The notes: a model not told the origin generated them from the sequence alone. DNA of 64,000 bases from Euborellia annulipes (GCA_023213315.1 JAKCPI010031631.1:1-64000), one strand, 5' to 3'; positions 22,703 through 34,729 are shown, counted from the stretch's first letter. Numbers and translations: made by a program.

Positions 22703-24125
22703 TATTTTTATATTTTTATAGAAAAATTATCATTTATTTCTTCTTGCAAAGTCGTCTGCACTACATTTTATACTTTCATTAAGTATTTATTAATTAATTT
22801 ACTTATACAAAGAGCTTAGCAATTAAAATTTATTTAAATTAATTTTACTGGCGCCAAATACGTAAATGTCGAAGAAGAATTAAAAATACATTTACAAAAA
22901 GTAATTCTTTCAATATAAAATTAATTTTATAATTTTTTAATACTGAATACGTGCTTTTTTTTGCTCTTTTTTTTATTAATATCGCTTCCACTTTTTTCTT
23001 GTTGTCCTTGAACTTGGTTTCATTTTGGATTCAAAAAATAAATTCGAATTTTTAGAAAGATTCATTCCTACCCTATAATTAACATAAAGTGTTCATGACC
23101 TCTGATTACCCGATTTATTTGCATCAAGCATTCTATGCTGAAATTGAAGATACGCCCCCAAAATTAAGATTCGCGTTTTATTAATTAATAATCTGGCACC
23201 TGCGATCAGCGTTGATACAATTCATTCATTTAAATGTTACACACATGGATGACATTCCAAAACATTTTCGATCCAAATGTTTTTATTTTTTTTTTTTTTT
23301 TTATTTTGCACAGAATAAATATATGATATGCATAAGCATGCCAAAAGCCCACACATCTCTAGTTACGTCATTGTTCGCCGATAATTAACATTATAGTAGA
23401 TGGATTCTGACACACGCTTGCTTTTATGGGCGACACGTGCATCTCGACTAAAAGGAGAATTCCCATCTTGAAAAGTATTTCCACTATTCTACACGTGGCA
23501 AGTAAAAAACAACAAATGACAGTTGCACTTTTCTTGATATGATTTCAAAATACACGAGATTTATAAATTTAGAGGATCTTTTCATCTTTTTATATTTTTA
23601 TAATTTATAAATAAAAACTTTTGAAATATTTTGAAGAGATGAATAATTTTAGTTTTGAAGTATAAAGAGAGATGATCAAGCTAAGTTAGTCAATGGAGAA
23701 AGAACGTGAGTTACACCAGACAAATAATACATAGCCTACTTCTCATTTCTTTATTGAATATCAGATATTATTATTATTTTTTTATATTTTTAAAATTTTA
23801 GAAATATAGACTTTTGGAACGAAGTTCTTTAACGCGGCTTATGCAGGATTAATTGGGAGAAAATGTAACGTAACAAAAACGCGTTCCTAACAAAAATGCG
23901 TTCCCAGTGCCCGAGCGAAGGCGGAGGAAGGCGAGATTAACCGAAGTCTTGGCGAGGCCACGCCCACCTGCTCATTATTTCCTTCTATCTATGCCGAAGG
24001 TGGCCAAGAAGATCCACCGGGCGCAGATCCCTGGCTAGACGGAAAGCCCGCCGAAGGTGGGCAGACAAATTTTATCGTTTATTAATGAAACTTCACCGGT
24101 TTTATATATCTTCTATTTTTCTGAT
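22703..24125. other. No gene seen; GC-rich island at 23820-24075
   Basis: Mostly AT-rich. 23820-24075 is much GC-richer, with ACGCGTTCC repeats and a GCCCGCC-GAA-GGTGGGC hairpin (24048-24064) that recurs in altered form at 28540 and is related to repeat family F. Probably an old transposon rather than an exon: no frame is convincing. Confidence 0.45.
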
Positions 24126-24129
24126 CTAC

Positions 24130-24280
24130 TTGGTTTTTTCCCCTTTCGGCTACTGAGGCCATTTGTCGTTTTTGAAGTAGGTCTATACCTATAAGGTATT
24201 ATAATTATTAATATACCGATGGTATTTGGGGCCTTCAACGCGCTGATTCCTCAGGGTCACTGGTACTTCTTATTCATATT
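24130..24280 (-). mobile_element. 5S-rRNA-derived SINE (family D), 5' truncated
   Basis: Minus strand: CAGTGACCCTGAGGAATCAG, GCGCGTTGAAGGCCCC, TACCATCGGTATATTAA, and the tail AAATGGCCTCAGTAGCCG. Colinear with the fuller copies at 60.4 and 61.5 kb. Confidence 0.65.
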
Positions 24281-24284
24281 CTAA

Positions 24285-25600
24285 TTTGGAAAATATTTTA
24301 TTAAAATCCTCAGAGATGTGGGATTGGCTCAAATTCCTATACTATTAGAATAAAACAAATTTTTTTTTCCAGAACCCACGTAAAATACTCTTGATTTTTG
24401 TTATTAGAGATTTACATAGATCAAGGTCATAGTCTGACTCCAAAAAGTAATTTATAAAATTAATCTGTCTGTTTCTGTATGAATGTGAGCCTTTTAATCA
24501 TCTTTGCAAGAGAACTGAATGATGAATCGGAACAAAATTTTCTTCAATCAAGATATAGACCTAGCTAATTTTTTTGTCTTTTGGAATCATCTTAGTCTTA
24601 GGCTATATAGTTTGAAAATATTGTCTGTCCATATTGATTTAAACTATTAATAAATCAATGGTAACCAATTTACCATAAATACATTTTATAAATATTTAAG
24701 AATGGGTGATCAACTATCTCCATAACAAAATTCAAGAAAATATCTAAAAAAAATCTCAGTTAGAATTAAATTATAACATGAATAGTTAATGCTTTTTTAA
24801 TTAAGAAAATTATGAATTAATTATTCATTGATCTTGAATCCCATTTTGACGCCCAAACGATAACCAAAGGTCACTAATTAATCATTTCATTATTATTAAC
24901 TTAAATTTTATCATACGAAACGAATTCTTATTGACAAGGGCGTTGGAAAGTAGAGTTCTCCCCATCTGACCTAATTTTAATAATGTCCCCCCACCTCCCA
25001 ACTTTCCTCATCTCTCTCATGTCTATCTAGTTTTCTTTTAAAGAACATCTTGCTCCGACATCCAATCTATCGTCTGTTATTATAGTTTGACTAGGTATTT
25101 AAAAAAATGGTCCTTTTAAAATAGAAGCCTTTTCACTTTGGAATTTATCATCTATATTTTGACAGCCACAACGTGCCTCATCTGCGATTTAGGCTTTCCA
25201 TGAAATCACGATCGCGTGTGTGATGCTTGGAATGATGATGATGATCTCTTTAAAAGGTGTATTAAAAAAATCCACACATACAAAAAAAAAAAAACACTTT
25301 CATTTAAAAAAAAGTAAAAGTAATAAAAATATGTGTGTGTGAAAAGCCGTTTCAAGCTTTCCAGACCGTAAAATGAATTTTTATTATTATCTCTTATTTT
25401 GATATGTAAAATAATAGGGCTATGATAGCTGTATATTTTTGTAAGTCGTTTTTATTAAGCAAAACCGAATTAATTTAAATCTAATCTTTTAAATTTTATA
25501 GGCGTATACCTTATATGAGATGACAAATTCAAAACTATTTTATTAATAAAAAAAATAGAAAGTTATTTTAATTATAACTATAAATTGGGCAGAAAAAAAT
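24285..25600. other. No gene seen; AT-rich
   Basis: Ordinary AT-rich DNA; no shared repeats recognised. Confidence 0.5.
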
Positions 25601-25615
25601 TTATTTTTAATATCA

Positions 25616-25650
25616 GCATTAACATTTCGGCTTTCATCAGAATGTTAATC
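25616..25650 (-). repeat. Short hammerhead-like motif
   Basis: Minus strand has ATTAACATTCTGATGA, AAGC, CGAAATGTTAATG: CTGATGA and GAAA with complementary flanks, but almost no stem II. Probably a worn Penelope-type arm. Confidence 0.35.
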
Positions 25651-25946
25651 CCTTAAAATATAAGAGAAAAGAAAGTCCGACTGTAGGATAGAGCCTACTC
25701 CCTTTATTTGGAGTTTTATTACAATAAATAGCTACCATATTTGTGACTTACTCCTCTTATATTTATAACTAACTCTAAATTATTAAAACAATCTCTTCAT
25801 TTGTTATCACTATGTTATCTATCATAATTAAGTATTTTCTAAATAGTTTTTGCTTGCAGATGATCAATACTAGATATCCTTGATATTTTTTAAAGGAATC
25901 GAGTCGATAAATCAAGGCAGAAACTTAACAATCCGAAACGTTAAAG

Positions 25947-26144
25947 TTATTATTATTATGGGACCACATTTTGTATATATTAATTATTTATTAAAAATAT
26001 AAATACGTACAACGTTTCGACTGCTTATTCAGCCGTTATCAAGTACTGTGCACTTGCTCCGACTTAAGTGAGTCTGAGTATTTTTAATAAATAATTAATA
26101 CAAAATGTGGTCTATAATTAAAAATTCCCATAATAATAATAATA
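25947..26144. repeat. Fold-back element, worn copy
   Basis: Arms ATTATTATTATGGGACCACA and its mirror at 26109-26144 pair over about 55 nt with a 15-nt interruption. The interior minus strand reads CTTGATAACGGCTGAATAAG, CAGTCGAAACGTTG. No TSD found. Confidence 0.65.
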
Positions 26145-26162
26145 CAATCCAAAAAAGCTTTA

Positions 26163-26767
26163 ATAAGAGAGAGAGAGAGAGAGAGTATTGGATTCATGTC
26201 AAAAATTCGGTGTTTAGATTTTGGTTGAAATACATGTTTGGAGGTCCCCTGAATCCAAAAAATTGGGTCCCGCCTGTCTGTGTGTGTGTGTCTATCTGTG
26301 AACAAAACAGCTCAAGAATGAAAAAAGCTAGGAGGTTGAAATTTATAAAATATTCAAGTTAAGCATCGTGCCGTCCTGGACCGAGACACGAAGCTTTTAA
26401 ATAAAATCGGCCAGAGTACTTTACTAATGTACCTGGTATTAATACTTTTTGAACTTTTATTCTTTTTTCTCAAAATTGTTCTATTTTGATTAAAATTAAA
26501 AAATCCTTTATTTTTTAGATGCCCTTTAAAATGTATATTCTCATTTTGCCCTTGAAATCTTTTGAAGCACACTTTACTCTTGTACTTCATAGGAAAGAGA
26601 GGAGAAATGATTGCCAAAATATAAATATTTTACCGTGTTAAATTTTAATATATCTGCGGAAACTAAATTTACTGTATATCGACACAAAAAATCTGGTGTG
26701 ACAAGCACAGAAACAACTTTCGAAACTTTACCGAAGATAAGAGAAAAGAGAAAGTCACCCCAGATTC
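26163..26767 (+). repeat. Family A copy 3
   Basis: Starts with a GA microsatellite and AGTATTGGATTCATGTC, continues colinear with 3612-4301, and ends with a shortened hairpin ending CACCCCAGATT. More divergent than the 3.6, 38 and 59-kb copies. Confidence 0.8.
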
Positions 26768-26769
26768 TT

Positions 26770-28070
26770 ATTAATTTTTTGAAATATTTAGGCCTACTAT
26801 TATCAGTTTTTTTTTTTTTTTTCGTTTGCTTACTTCTTCTCTTAACTTCTTTTGATTCTTGGAAATTAAAATCACTACAAAATTTTATTCTAATACAATT
26901 ATTCATTAAGATCGAGATACAAAATAAAAATAATTAAATAGATAAGGTTTCCTATAATGAATATATTAAGTTGATATAGATAAATTTTATCTTGATTATT
27001 CTGGACTAATTATTATTATCATATGAATAAATTAATAGAATCTAAATACAACGAGATACGAAATTTATAAGACCATTTTAATATTATAAAAAAGGAAAAT
27101 ATCAAAATTTATTGTTAAGATAAGAAGGCTCTGTTCTGGGTGACTAGGCTTTGATTTTGTAGGTTTTATTGAAAATTATTCAACCAAATCTATTTTTCTC
27201 TTTTTTTATTTCAATTAAATGTTATATTGATTTCTTTTAATACTAGTGTTTTTAGATTTTTTTATTCAATTATATCATTGGTTAAGTGTATTATGTCTTT
27301 ATTATATAAGATTGAGGTTTCCAACTAGGGAGGTGCACCTTCTAGGGGAGGTGTGGACTATTACCAGGGGAGGCTCCATAAACTTGTTATTATTCTCGAT
27401 TAGTACCTCCAACTTCTAACAACAAAATAATAATTGTGAAATGAAAGAGAAAAATTAAAATAAGTAAATTATTTTAAAGAACATAAAAAAAAAAAATATT
27501 ATTCGTCAATTTTAGTTTTCAGTTTTTAGCTTTCCCGCAATATTATCAATATATGAAATACAATATAATGGGAAAGTATTAATATGTCTTGTTTTGCTTT
27601 TCCGCACACTTTTGTAAAATTCCAAATTTGGATTTAAAAAAAAATAAAGTTTAAAATATTATCTTTTGAAATTAGGGATATAGGCTTATACTCTTTTTTT
27701 AATAAATCTTCAAATTTCAAGTCATAATGATCCAAGGAGGCCAAAAAAGTATTATTATTATTATTATTATTTTCAGCAATGGCCCTGGGCGTTTGCACCA
27801 TTTGGACACAAAAAAATCTTAATGTGCATACATGTAGTTATTTATTTTGCTTAGACCCATATTTCTGGAACCATATATAGGATAATGTTGGAATTTGACA
27901 AATTTATAGTCCTCTATAATTTTAAAGAAGATATTAAAACGATGAGTGAGTCGTACAGGGAGAAGTACAGATATTTATCGCAAACAACGATTTTTATACT
28001 ACCTTCCACTGGACCAAATAGTTTGAAATTTAATAGTCATTTAATCAGTTTTTTACTTTTTTTAAGTCAT
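26770..28070. other. No gene seen; AT-rich
   Basis: Includes an ATT microsatellite (27752-27771) and a GGGAGGTGCACC / AGGGGAGGTGTGG duplication at 27329-27353; otherwise unremarkable. Confidence 0.5.
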
Positions 28071-28074
28071 TTCG

Positions 28075-28235
28075 GCTTGACTGTATTAAATTCTTTAAAT
28101 AAGTACAATTATATCGATGTATTCCGGTTGGCGTTCCACTGTATTGTTTTTTGAGGACTACCTATCCCAATTTCCACTGCTTGGAAATGCTTAACAACAT
28201 GTATCTTGGTTGCAAATCGTAATAACAGGAGGAGT
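28075..28235 (-). mobile_element. 5S-rRNA-derived SINE (family D)
   Basis: Minus strand: GTTGTTAAGCATTTCCAAGC, GGGATAGGTAGTCCTC (internal control region), ACCGGAATACATCGATATA, and a worn tail ending AGCCGAAATGA. Same order as 59385-59546. Confidence 0.65.
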
Positions 28236-28402
28236 AAAACAAAAAATAAGCAACGAAGGCGCATAAATAGTCGTATCCTCCTATCTGGGTTAGTCTTGGA
28301 GAACTTGGAGAACTTCGCTGTCTATTTTTCTGTATTTAAATTTTTTATTTAAAATGTGTCTATATTATTCTATCCAATTAAATATCATCATACTATAATT
28401 TA

Positions 28403-28563
28403 AAACGCTAGCGGCTGACTTCCTGTCCTTGTGTGTATGTGCCTCTTATCTCGCTGATTGGCTAGAGTTACAGAGACTATAGCGGGAGAGAGAAAAATTT
28501 AAGTCAGAGAGGGAAATTTGAAACTTAAAATTTTACAATTGCTCGCCGAAGGTGGGCTATCCC
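28403..28563 (+). repeat. Repeat family F, copy a
   Basis: CGGCTGACTTCCTGTCC, CGCTGATTGGCTAGAG, AGAGAGAAAAATTT and GCTCGCCGAAGGTGGGC align with the minus-strand copy at 29262-29440. The GCTCGCC-GAA-GGTGGGC end forms a 7-bp hairpin. Class unknown. Confidence 0.6.
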
Positions 28564-28829
28564 ACTTGTATAAATATATTCCAGGTAAACGTGGAAGGGG
28601 CACGGAAAAATTTTTTCCCGGGAGGTGTAGTATAACCGCTGTAATCTATAGGAAAAAGATACAGATTTTTTATTTTAATTTTGTTTTTTATTATTCCTGA
28701 AGAATTTGCAACGAGAAATGATTTTTGTAATAAATTATATTCCTTCCTCTTATTAAAAAAAAAATTACCATAATTTATTATTAAATATCGCTGAAATTTC
28801 TCGTCGTTCATAAACCATCACTTAAGGAT

Positions 28830-29120
28830 ATAAATACATACCAGTAAAAAGGTGAGATGAGTGTTTTGAGGTGAGGTGGAGGCGTGAGAGCGGCGTGCGG
28901 AGGATTACCTGTCGGTGTTGTAACAGGCGGCTGTGAGTCCAGTAGAAAGTGAGATAGCGTCGACTCACTTCACTTTCGTTAAGAGTCCAGTCTGAGTGAG
29001 AGGGGACGGGGACAACATGGTCCAGGTTCAGGATGACCCAGCAGCCCACTTGTGCTCTGCTGACCCACTTGGACGCTTCCTCCTCGCCATACGCGTCCCC
29101 CCCTCCAACTCCTACATTCT
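28830..29120. other. GC-richer unique island; possible promoter, exon or enhancer
   Basis: About 290 bases clearly richer in G/C than the neighbourhood and not matching any repeat here. A plus-strand ATG at 29016 in a reasonable context (ACAACATGG) opens a frame of about 40 codons, and a 75-codon frame runs on the minus strand (29049-28822); neither resembles a known protein. No TATA box or splice pair is compelling. Confidence 0.3.
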
Positions 29121-29261
29121 CAATTCAATCTCTATAGAGTCACCTGGAATAAAATAAGAGCTCTCTCTCTATTCTGACAATTTCAGTTTTTATTGCAGTG
29201 TTTTTCAACCTGGGGGTAATAATTCATTTTTATTTATAATCAAAGAAGTGGTATAACCCGC

Positions 29262-29440
29262 CTTCGGCCAGGGGGTTACGCTCCCTAGACCCCCTGCGAT
29301 CAAAGGCATCATATTTATTCTTGCTCACTGTTTGGAAATTTAAAATTTTTCTCTCAAATTCCACTTCCTTTTCCTCTGGCCAATCAGCGCCCTGACAGGC
29401 ACAAACACACTACACAGGAAGTCAGTGGTTAGCGCTTTTT
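29262..29440 (-). repeat. Repeat family F, copy b
   Basis: Contains CCCGCCTTCGGCC, AGGGGGTTACGCTCCCTAG, TGCTCACTGTTTGGAAATTT, CCAATCAGCGCCCTGAC. The minus strand aligns with copy a; the middle (GCTCACTGTTTGGAAATTT) recurs at 36092-36110. Confidence 0.6.
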
Positions 29441-29694
29441 ATGGACCCTGTTATGCAATAGCGTGTCAAGCGCCAAAAAAATTAAAAATTGACTTAGGCA
29501 CGGAATATTGTTTCAAATGCTATAATTAAAAATATTTTTTATGAAATATGTCCTAAAAAAATTTATATTTAATGTTACTTGTAAAATTGACAAAAAAAAT
29601 TATATATAATCCAATGAAAACAAAAAACTTTAATGTTAATTTTCTCAAAACTCGGTAGGTGGCGCTTGACACACTAATGCGTAACAGGGTCCAT
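29441..29694. mobile_element. MITE, 254 bp, about 33-bp inverted ends
   Basis: Ends ATGGACCCTGTTATGCAATA / mirror TGCGTAACAGGGTCCAT, continuing inwards as GTGTCAAGCGCC / GGCGCTTGACAC. It sits exactly at the edge of family F copy b. The target duplication is ambiguous (AT or TA). Non-coding. Confidence 0.8.
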
Positions 29695-29699
29695 GTATA

Positions 29700-30930
29700 G
29701 TAATGATAATGATGTTTTTAGCTAGACTGTCTTTGTATATTTTCTACCATATTATTTATAAATTGTTTTTTATACGAGTATTAATTTATAATACAAACAA
29801 AAAAGGCGAAATGACCTAAGACTGTCCCGTAAATAAAAAAAAAAGCTAGCCTGTCTTATTGATCTTTGAACATTATTCGGTTGAACAAATTCTGTTGAAC
29901 AAAAAGAGATGGCTCAGTCATTAATCTAAAAAATTACTGTCTTCTTGAGCATCGTTTTGAGTACGATTCACACCAGGAGAGTATATAGAAATTTTTTCAG
30001 GGGGGGGGGGGCGAACAAAAATTTTTCTGAGGAAAATTTTTTTCCTCTGCTGTTTACCTTTTTTTTCCGTCCAGCGGAAAATTTTGATTTTGGGATTGAA
30101 TAAATTTAACAATAGTAGATAACCTATTTCCCGGAAAATGAGATATTTATCCATATACTGGTATCTTCCCGCATTCCCCGAATAGATATTAAATATTAAT
30201 ATTGTATACATATTCTCAATTTTTTGACTGAACATTTTTAAAAATCAAATACTGTATATTATCTGGGAATTTAACTTTCACATTGATGAAAAATACAAAT
30301 TTGAATAAATTTTAAAACTTATAATTATTTATCAGGCATTGATATCTAAATTGAATTACCACAAGAAAAGAAAGAGATCCGTCCCCTCAACTTCGCCACT
30401 TGTTTCACTTTACCCTCTGACCTGGTTGGCATTTTTTTTTTATTTTCAATCAAGCAACTTTCATCTTTTTTTTCTCAACCTATCTTGGTTTTTATCAATT
30501 TCCTCACCTTTGTTCTTGATCTTAATGTCGTGTCGACGTGAGTTGATTATATTTTCTGGTTGACGGTTGCAAATGTTCACTTTCAGGTTTTCTCGTAAGT
30601 AAATTGACAAGGAAACGAAAAATTCCCTTAGTGGTTATCTAGTTTTATTTATTTATTTATTTTTTGTAATATTCTCTTGGCTATTATTTCCTTTATTGAC
30701 TTTAAAGTGAGAGCTTTTAAGCGTTTGTTTTAATAAGTGATGAAAAAAAAATGAAAGAAAAATTCAATTAGTTATGTATCGTGAAAACAGTAAGTGATAT
30801 TATGGCTACTTGTTACTTGAGCAAGAATCACTTAGTACGTACATCTAGGAGTTTTTCTAATCTTACTACTGTATATATCAATATTTCATGATAATATGAA
30901 TTGGGAAAAATTCATAAAAATCGAATTCTG
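29700..30930. other. No gene seen; one worn hAT end
   Basis: 29972-30080 resembles the hAT-type start at 11650 (GTATATAGAAATTTTTTC then a G11 run). The remainder is AT-rich without features. Confidence 0.5.
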
Positions 30931-30933
30931 ACA

Positions 30934-31420
30934 GGGGATGGACAAAATAATAGGAACACAGGGCATTTGACAATATTTATTTATTTATAATGTGTTGAGC
31001 TACCTTTTGCTTGTAGAAATTTTTACAGGTTATTTGGGGGTACTCAAGGATGATTATTTTAAGTTTTTAACTTCGATGCCCCTCTGCTAACTTGGGAGGG
31101 GGGGGGGTGCAAAAACCTCAATATCTTTGAAATTTTTTCAGTTTTTTCCTTATGTCTCGTAAACTAAGCATATTTTCTGAACCATAGTACAATAGAAAGT
31201 TGTAAATTTGCTAAAATTTCGTTGATAAAACGAATGTTCAGACTCAATATTACCCGAGGTACGGCCGATCAAAGTTTCTATTTGTTTTACATTTCGAGAA
31301 ACTTTGGACTTTTTCCTTTTTCGCATATATCTCGTAAACTAAACATATTTTGTGTACCATAGTAAAATACAAAATTGTAGAGTATTAAATTTGGGGGTAA
31401 AAAATATATTATTGAATATA
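30934..31420. repeat. Tc1-like end plus degenerate tandem duplication
   Basis: CAGGGGATGGACAAAATAAT AGGAACAC resembles many Tc1-type transposon ends. 31135-31250 and 31298-31410 are diverged direct copies sharing TCTCGTAAACTAA, CATATTTT and ACCATAGTA. No transposase frame is visible. Confidence 0.45.
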
Positions 31421-32635
31421 AACAAATATCGGGCCCTTCTTAAGTAGAATGTTTGAATACCTTCTTAGCCCTAGGTTAATGGGATGGGAAAAAAAGGAAA
31501 AAAAAAAGAGGATATAGGCCACTCATTTGATTCAATGGAAAGGTATTATTAAATAAAATTCATCTCTCAAGCTCTATCAGTGGTTATTAATTCAATTGGG
31601 TTGGCTACCTTTCAGAATTTTACAATTTATTCGATAATAAAAAAAAAAAAAATATCTACTCTTATTATTATTTGAATATAATTAATATAGCATTTCAGTA
31701 AATAGATTAATAAATAAAAATGTTATAGTAATAATATTTTAGATTAGAGATAACTGGTTGGATTATGAAATATCAATGTTTATGGAAGTTAGAATAAATT
31801 AAATAAAACAGCGCCTAATTTAATTTCATCGTGTTTAGGCTGAGCTTCTGGATTTAATTGACATATTCTTTTGCAAATTAAATCCCGCAATTTCGATTTA
31901 TGAGAGAATCATAATAAACTTATTCCTCAAAAATTCGGTCAGATTTAGCAAATCTATGAAGCTAACATAAATACTTAATTTAATTATTAATATTTATTTT
32001 TTCACACATTTTTTAATTAAATAATACCATATGGTAACCACACCTAATTTTTTTACATATTAATGTGAAGTTTTTAGGGAATGGAGAAAGCCTTATTAAA
32101 TGTCAATAGAGAGAGAGAGAGAAAAAAAAAATGCATTATTTTAAATGTAACCTGTTTATATTAAATATATAACAATTTAATAACTCCTTTATAAAACATC
32201 CTTGATTCAACCTGAACGAGTTCCCATCATAAGAGAAGAGTATCCCATTATAATTACGTAACTTATTTTATTTATACTAATAACTTAGATCAAGTTCATT
32301 TTTGCCCAGGAAAGCCTCGGGCTCTGACCCATAAGGAAGTCTGGAAGCTGTTTTTTACTTTTTATATCCAACTAGTCCTAAGCAATTATTATTAAAAGCG
32401 AGAGTTTTTTTGACTCAGCCAATTTTTTGACCCAGATTGGATTGAGATAGATACCGCCACTAAAAATTTCTCATTTCCTTTTCCTTCATTGATAGGTAAT
32501 ATATGGACAAGAAATTAAAAATTTTCAATTTTTTTTTTCTTTCTCCGGACGCCTATATTTCGATGACATAACTTTAGAGAATAATTTTGATATTAAGTTA
32601 TTTATAAAAAAAAAGATCTTAATTATATAGTAGAG
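31421..32635. other. No gene seen; AT-rich
   Basis: Includes a short GA microsatellite (32108-32121); nothing else. Confidence 0.5.
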
Positions 32636-32640
32636 TAGTA

Positions 32641-32680
32641 GTAGAGAAGAAGGTCTAAATTTGAGCTACCATTTATATTT
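32641..32680 (+). repeat. Tc1/mariner MITE left-end fragment
   Basis: TAGAGAAGAAGGTCTAAATT TGAGCTAC matches the end of the 37506-39232 element. The other end was not found; SINE O inserted next to it. Confidence 0.5.
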
Positions 32681-32694
32681 CCCATTAGATATTA

Positions 32695-32990
32695 CTCTAT
32701 TATTATTTGAAAATTTTATCGGGATCACCCGATATGCTTCCGTGCACGAAGACACACACCTCAAACCCAACCGGCTGACCTCTGTTCGTAGCCATCTACC
32801 GGCACCCCGTGAAGTTACATTTATTTCCTAACTCTAACTCCTCCTCCTTCTCGTTCATTTCTAGCTAGTTGAACTAATCCTAATTTCTGGTTTCACCCGG
32901 TTCTTTTATTCAACGAAGATCCCTCAAGTTCAGGATTTGAACGCAGATCTTTGTGGAAGCCGACATCCTAGCACACTACACCAGTAAGCC
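32695..32990 (-). mobile_element. SINE O, full-length tRNA-derived SINE with 14-bp TSD
   Basis: Minus strand starts GGGGCTTACTGGTGTAGTGT (A box TGGTGTAGTG), has a B box in GCGTTCAAATCCTG, a middle with GAACCGGGTGAAACC, then a conserved block (ACGGGGTGCCGGTAGATGGC, GGTTGGGTTTGAGGTGTGTG) and an end TTTCAAATAATAATAG. Identical flanks CCCATTAGATATTA at 32681-32694 and 32991-33004 are the target duplication. RNA polymerase III-type, non-coding. Confidence 0.9.
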
Positions 32991-33004
32991 CCCATTAGAT
33001 ATTA

Positions 33005-33870
33005 TAATCTAGAAAAGTTAATTCGATAAAATCCATTACAAATCATGGAAAGTTTTCTCAAAGATTTTGTCAAAATATTTAATAATATTTTTTTTACAAA
33101 TTTTTCAAAAAGTTTTATCTGATTTTTAAAGTGGAGTTTAAATTTGGTCGTCATCAACTTCCGGATGGCAGGAATATCCAAGTTCCTTAAATCGTCATTA
33201 TTTTATTTTTATTTTAATATATTTTGACATTTTTCTAAGCATTAGTAAACTTAAAAAAGTAAAAAGGCCTAATATTAGCCATAGTCTAGTAGTTTTTTTT
33301 TTTTAATTTTTTTGTTATTTAGACCCACTATAATATTATTTTCAAACTTTTAAAAATTAATATTAGCCTATTCTCTTTTGAATTTTAATTTTAATTATAC
33401 TAATGACAAACGGGGACGTTTCACATGCTACATTTTTTTTTGTTTATCCAAATAATATCAGACACTCAGGTTTTCAGAAAAAAATTAAAATTTAATAAAG
33501 TTGCTCATTTTTTTTATAGTTGAATATAAAAAAATTAGAATTTCCATTTAATTGCTTGCAAGGAATTTTATTTACGTTGCGGAGGAGGCAGCATGCCTTC
33601 TCTCCCTTTTGGCAACAGTCATGTGCGAATTTGCCTGGCAATGTCGTCAGAGAAGAGTTTCATTTAAGGGTGGGTTCCAACGTAGAGAGTTTGCCAACAA
33701 TCAAGCAACTTAATAATAGGTCTACTCTTTGACGCAATGAATGTTATAAAAATAATCGTGTAAGCATTCACTAACAAGTCTTGTGATGTAGAGAAATAGG
33801 ATATTTCTTTTATGGTATTAAACCAGTGGTTCCCAAACTTTTTCGGTTTCCGGCGCCGTTAATATATGGA
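33005..33870. other. No gene seen; AT-rich, one hAT-type end
   Basis: 33823-33858 reads CAGTGGTTCCCAAACTTTTT then CGG, a common hAT MITE end; its partner was not found. A 70-codon frame at 33520-33732 is not recognisable as a protein. Confidence 0.45.
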
Positions 33871-33878
33871 CCGTTTAT

Positions 33879-34092
33879 TTTGAAAGTGGTGTAAGTCCAT
33901 TTTGTATTGTTTCGAGAAAATTATAGATTAGCATATCTGTTAATTAGAAAATCTAGGCAAATTATATGAAGTCTGGCAATGTTTTTACTGATTTATCAGT
34001 ATGTAATTTGGTTATATCAATTTGTTTTAGGCGAATTTGACTAAACTAATAATATAATTACAGGCTGCAAATGGACTTACACCACTTTCAAA
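33879..34092. mobile_element. MITE with GAAAGTGGTGTAAG ends, copy 1
   Basis: Ends TTTGAAAGTGGTGTAAGTCC and the mirror GGACTTACACCACTTTCAAA. The interior is AT-rich. A second copy is at 51928-52130. No clear TSD. Confidence 0.75.
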
Positions 34093-34211
34093 ATTAGCCA
34101 ATTGTAAAGATCGTTGAATTTCAATTTTGAAAAATCAATTACTTGCCGAGCGCTCCAGGCTGATGCTTCCTATACTAAGGCAGTATAGTAATAAATATCA
34201 CTTAAAATATC

Positions 34212-34566
34212 CAGTAGAACCTCGCTTAACGAGCCCCTCTCATAACGAGTAATTCGCATAACGAGCAAAATACTGTAAATTGTAAAATAATGACTCGCTT
34301 AACGAGCCCCGACTTTTCGCATAACGAGTACAAAACACGGACTCGTTAAAAAAAAATCTGTCCAATTAGTATATAATTTGGCTTTTATCTTATTTAATAT
34401 TTGCGCACTTTTAAATTTAGTGATTACAATTTACAAATAAATAAATAAATTTATTTTAATTTAGCTTCGTAGTGTCTCTTGTGAAAAATTCCTTCGCATA
34501 ACGAGTGTTTCACTTTACGAGTTTGATTCTGGAACTGATTAAACTCGTTAAAGCGAGGTTCCACTG
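34212..34566. mobile_element. pogo/Tigger-like MITE, 355 bp
   Basis: Ends CAGTAGAACCTCGCTTAACG and (reverse complement) CAGTGGAACCTCGCTTTAAC, typical of pogo-type Tc1/mariner elements; TA follows on the right, TC (probably mutated) precedes on the left. The interior repeats ATAACGAG or TTAACGAG several times, perhaps transposase binding sites. Confidence 0.8.
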
Positions 34567-34617
34567 TACTTCATATTAATCCACTTTTGTTTACAAATTA
34601 TGACATGACAGACGGAC

Positions 34618-34728
34618 GCCCTCGGGGCTTGGTGTAGAGGTTAGCGTGCTAACCTCGTATACCAAAAGTCGCGGGTTCGGACCCCAGGCAGTCCAATGAT
34701 TTTATTTAAGCCATTTGGATAACAATTG
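34618..34728 (+). mobile_element. SINE C head
   Basis: GGGGCTTGGTGTAGAGGTTA, GCGTGCTAACCTCGTATACC, GTCGCGGGTTCGGACCCC, then TGATTTTATTTAAGCCATTT: intact-looking A and B boxes. The 3' part is replaced by unrelated sequence and a T-rich run (34748-34770). Confidence 0.75.
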
Positions 34729-34729
34729 T

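Noticed and set aside
29016..29150. First coding exon starting at ATG 29016
   Set aside because: Context is plausible, but the frame is about 40 codons and ends in a stop without a good donor; kept only as a possible regulatory island.
9602..34728. tRNA genes at the tRNA-like heads (9602, 22186, 22316, 34618 and others)
   Set aside because: They have A/B-box-like words, but no complete cloverleaf was evident by eye; they continue into shared SINE bodies and recur in several copies.
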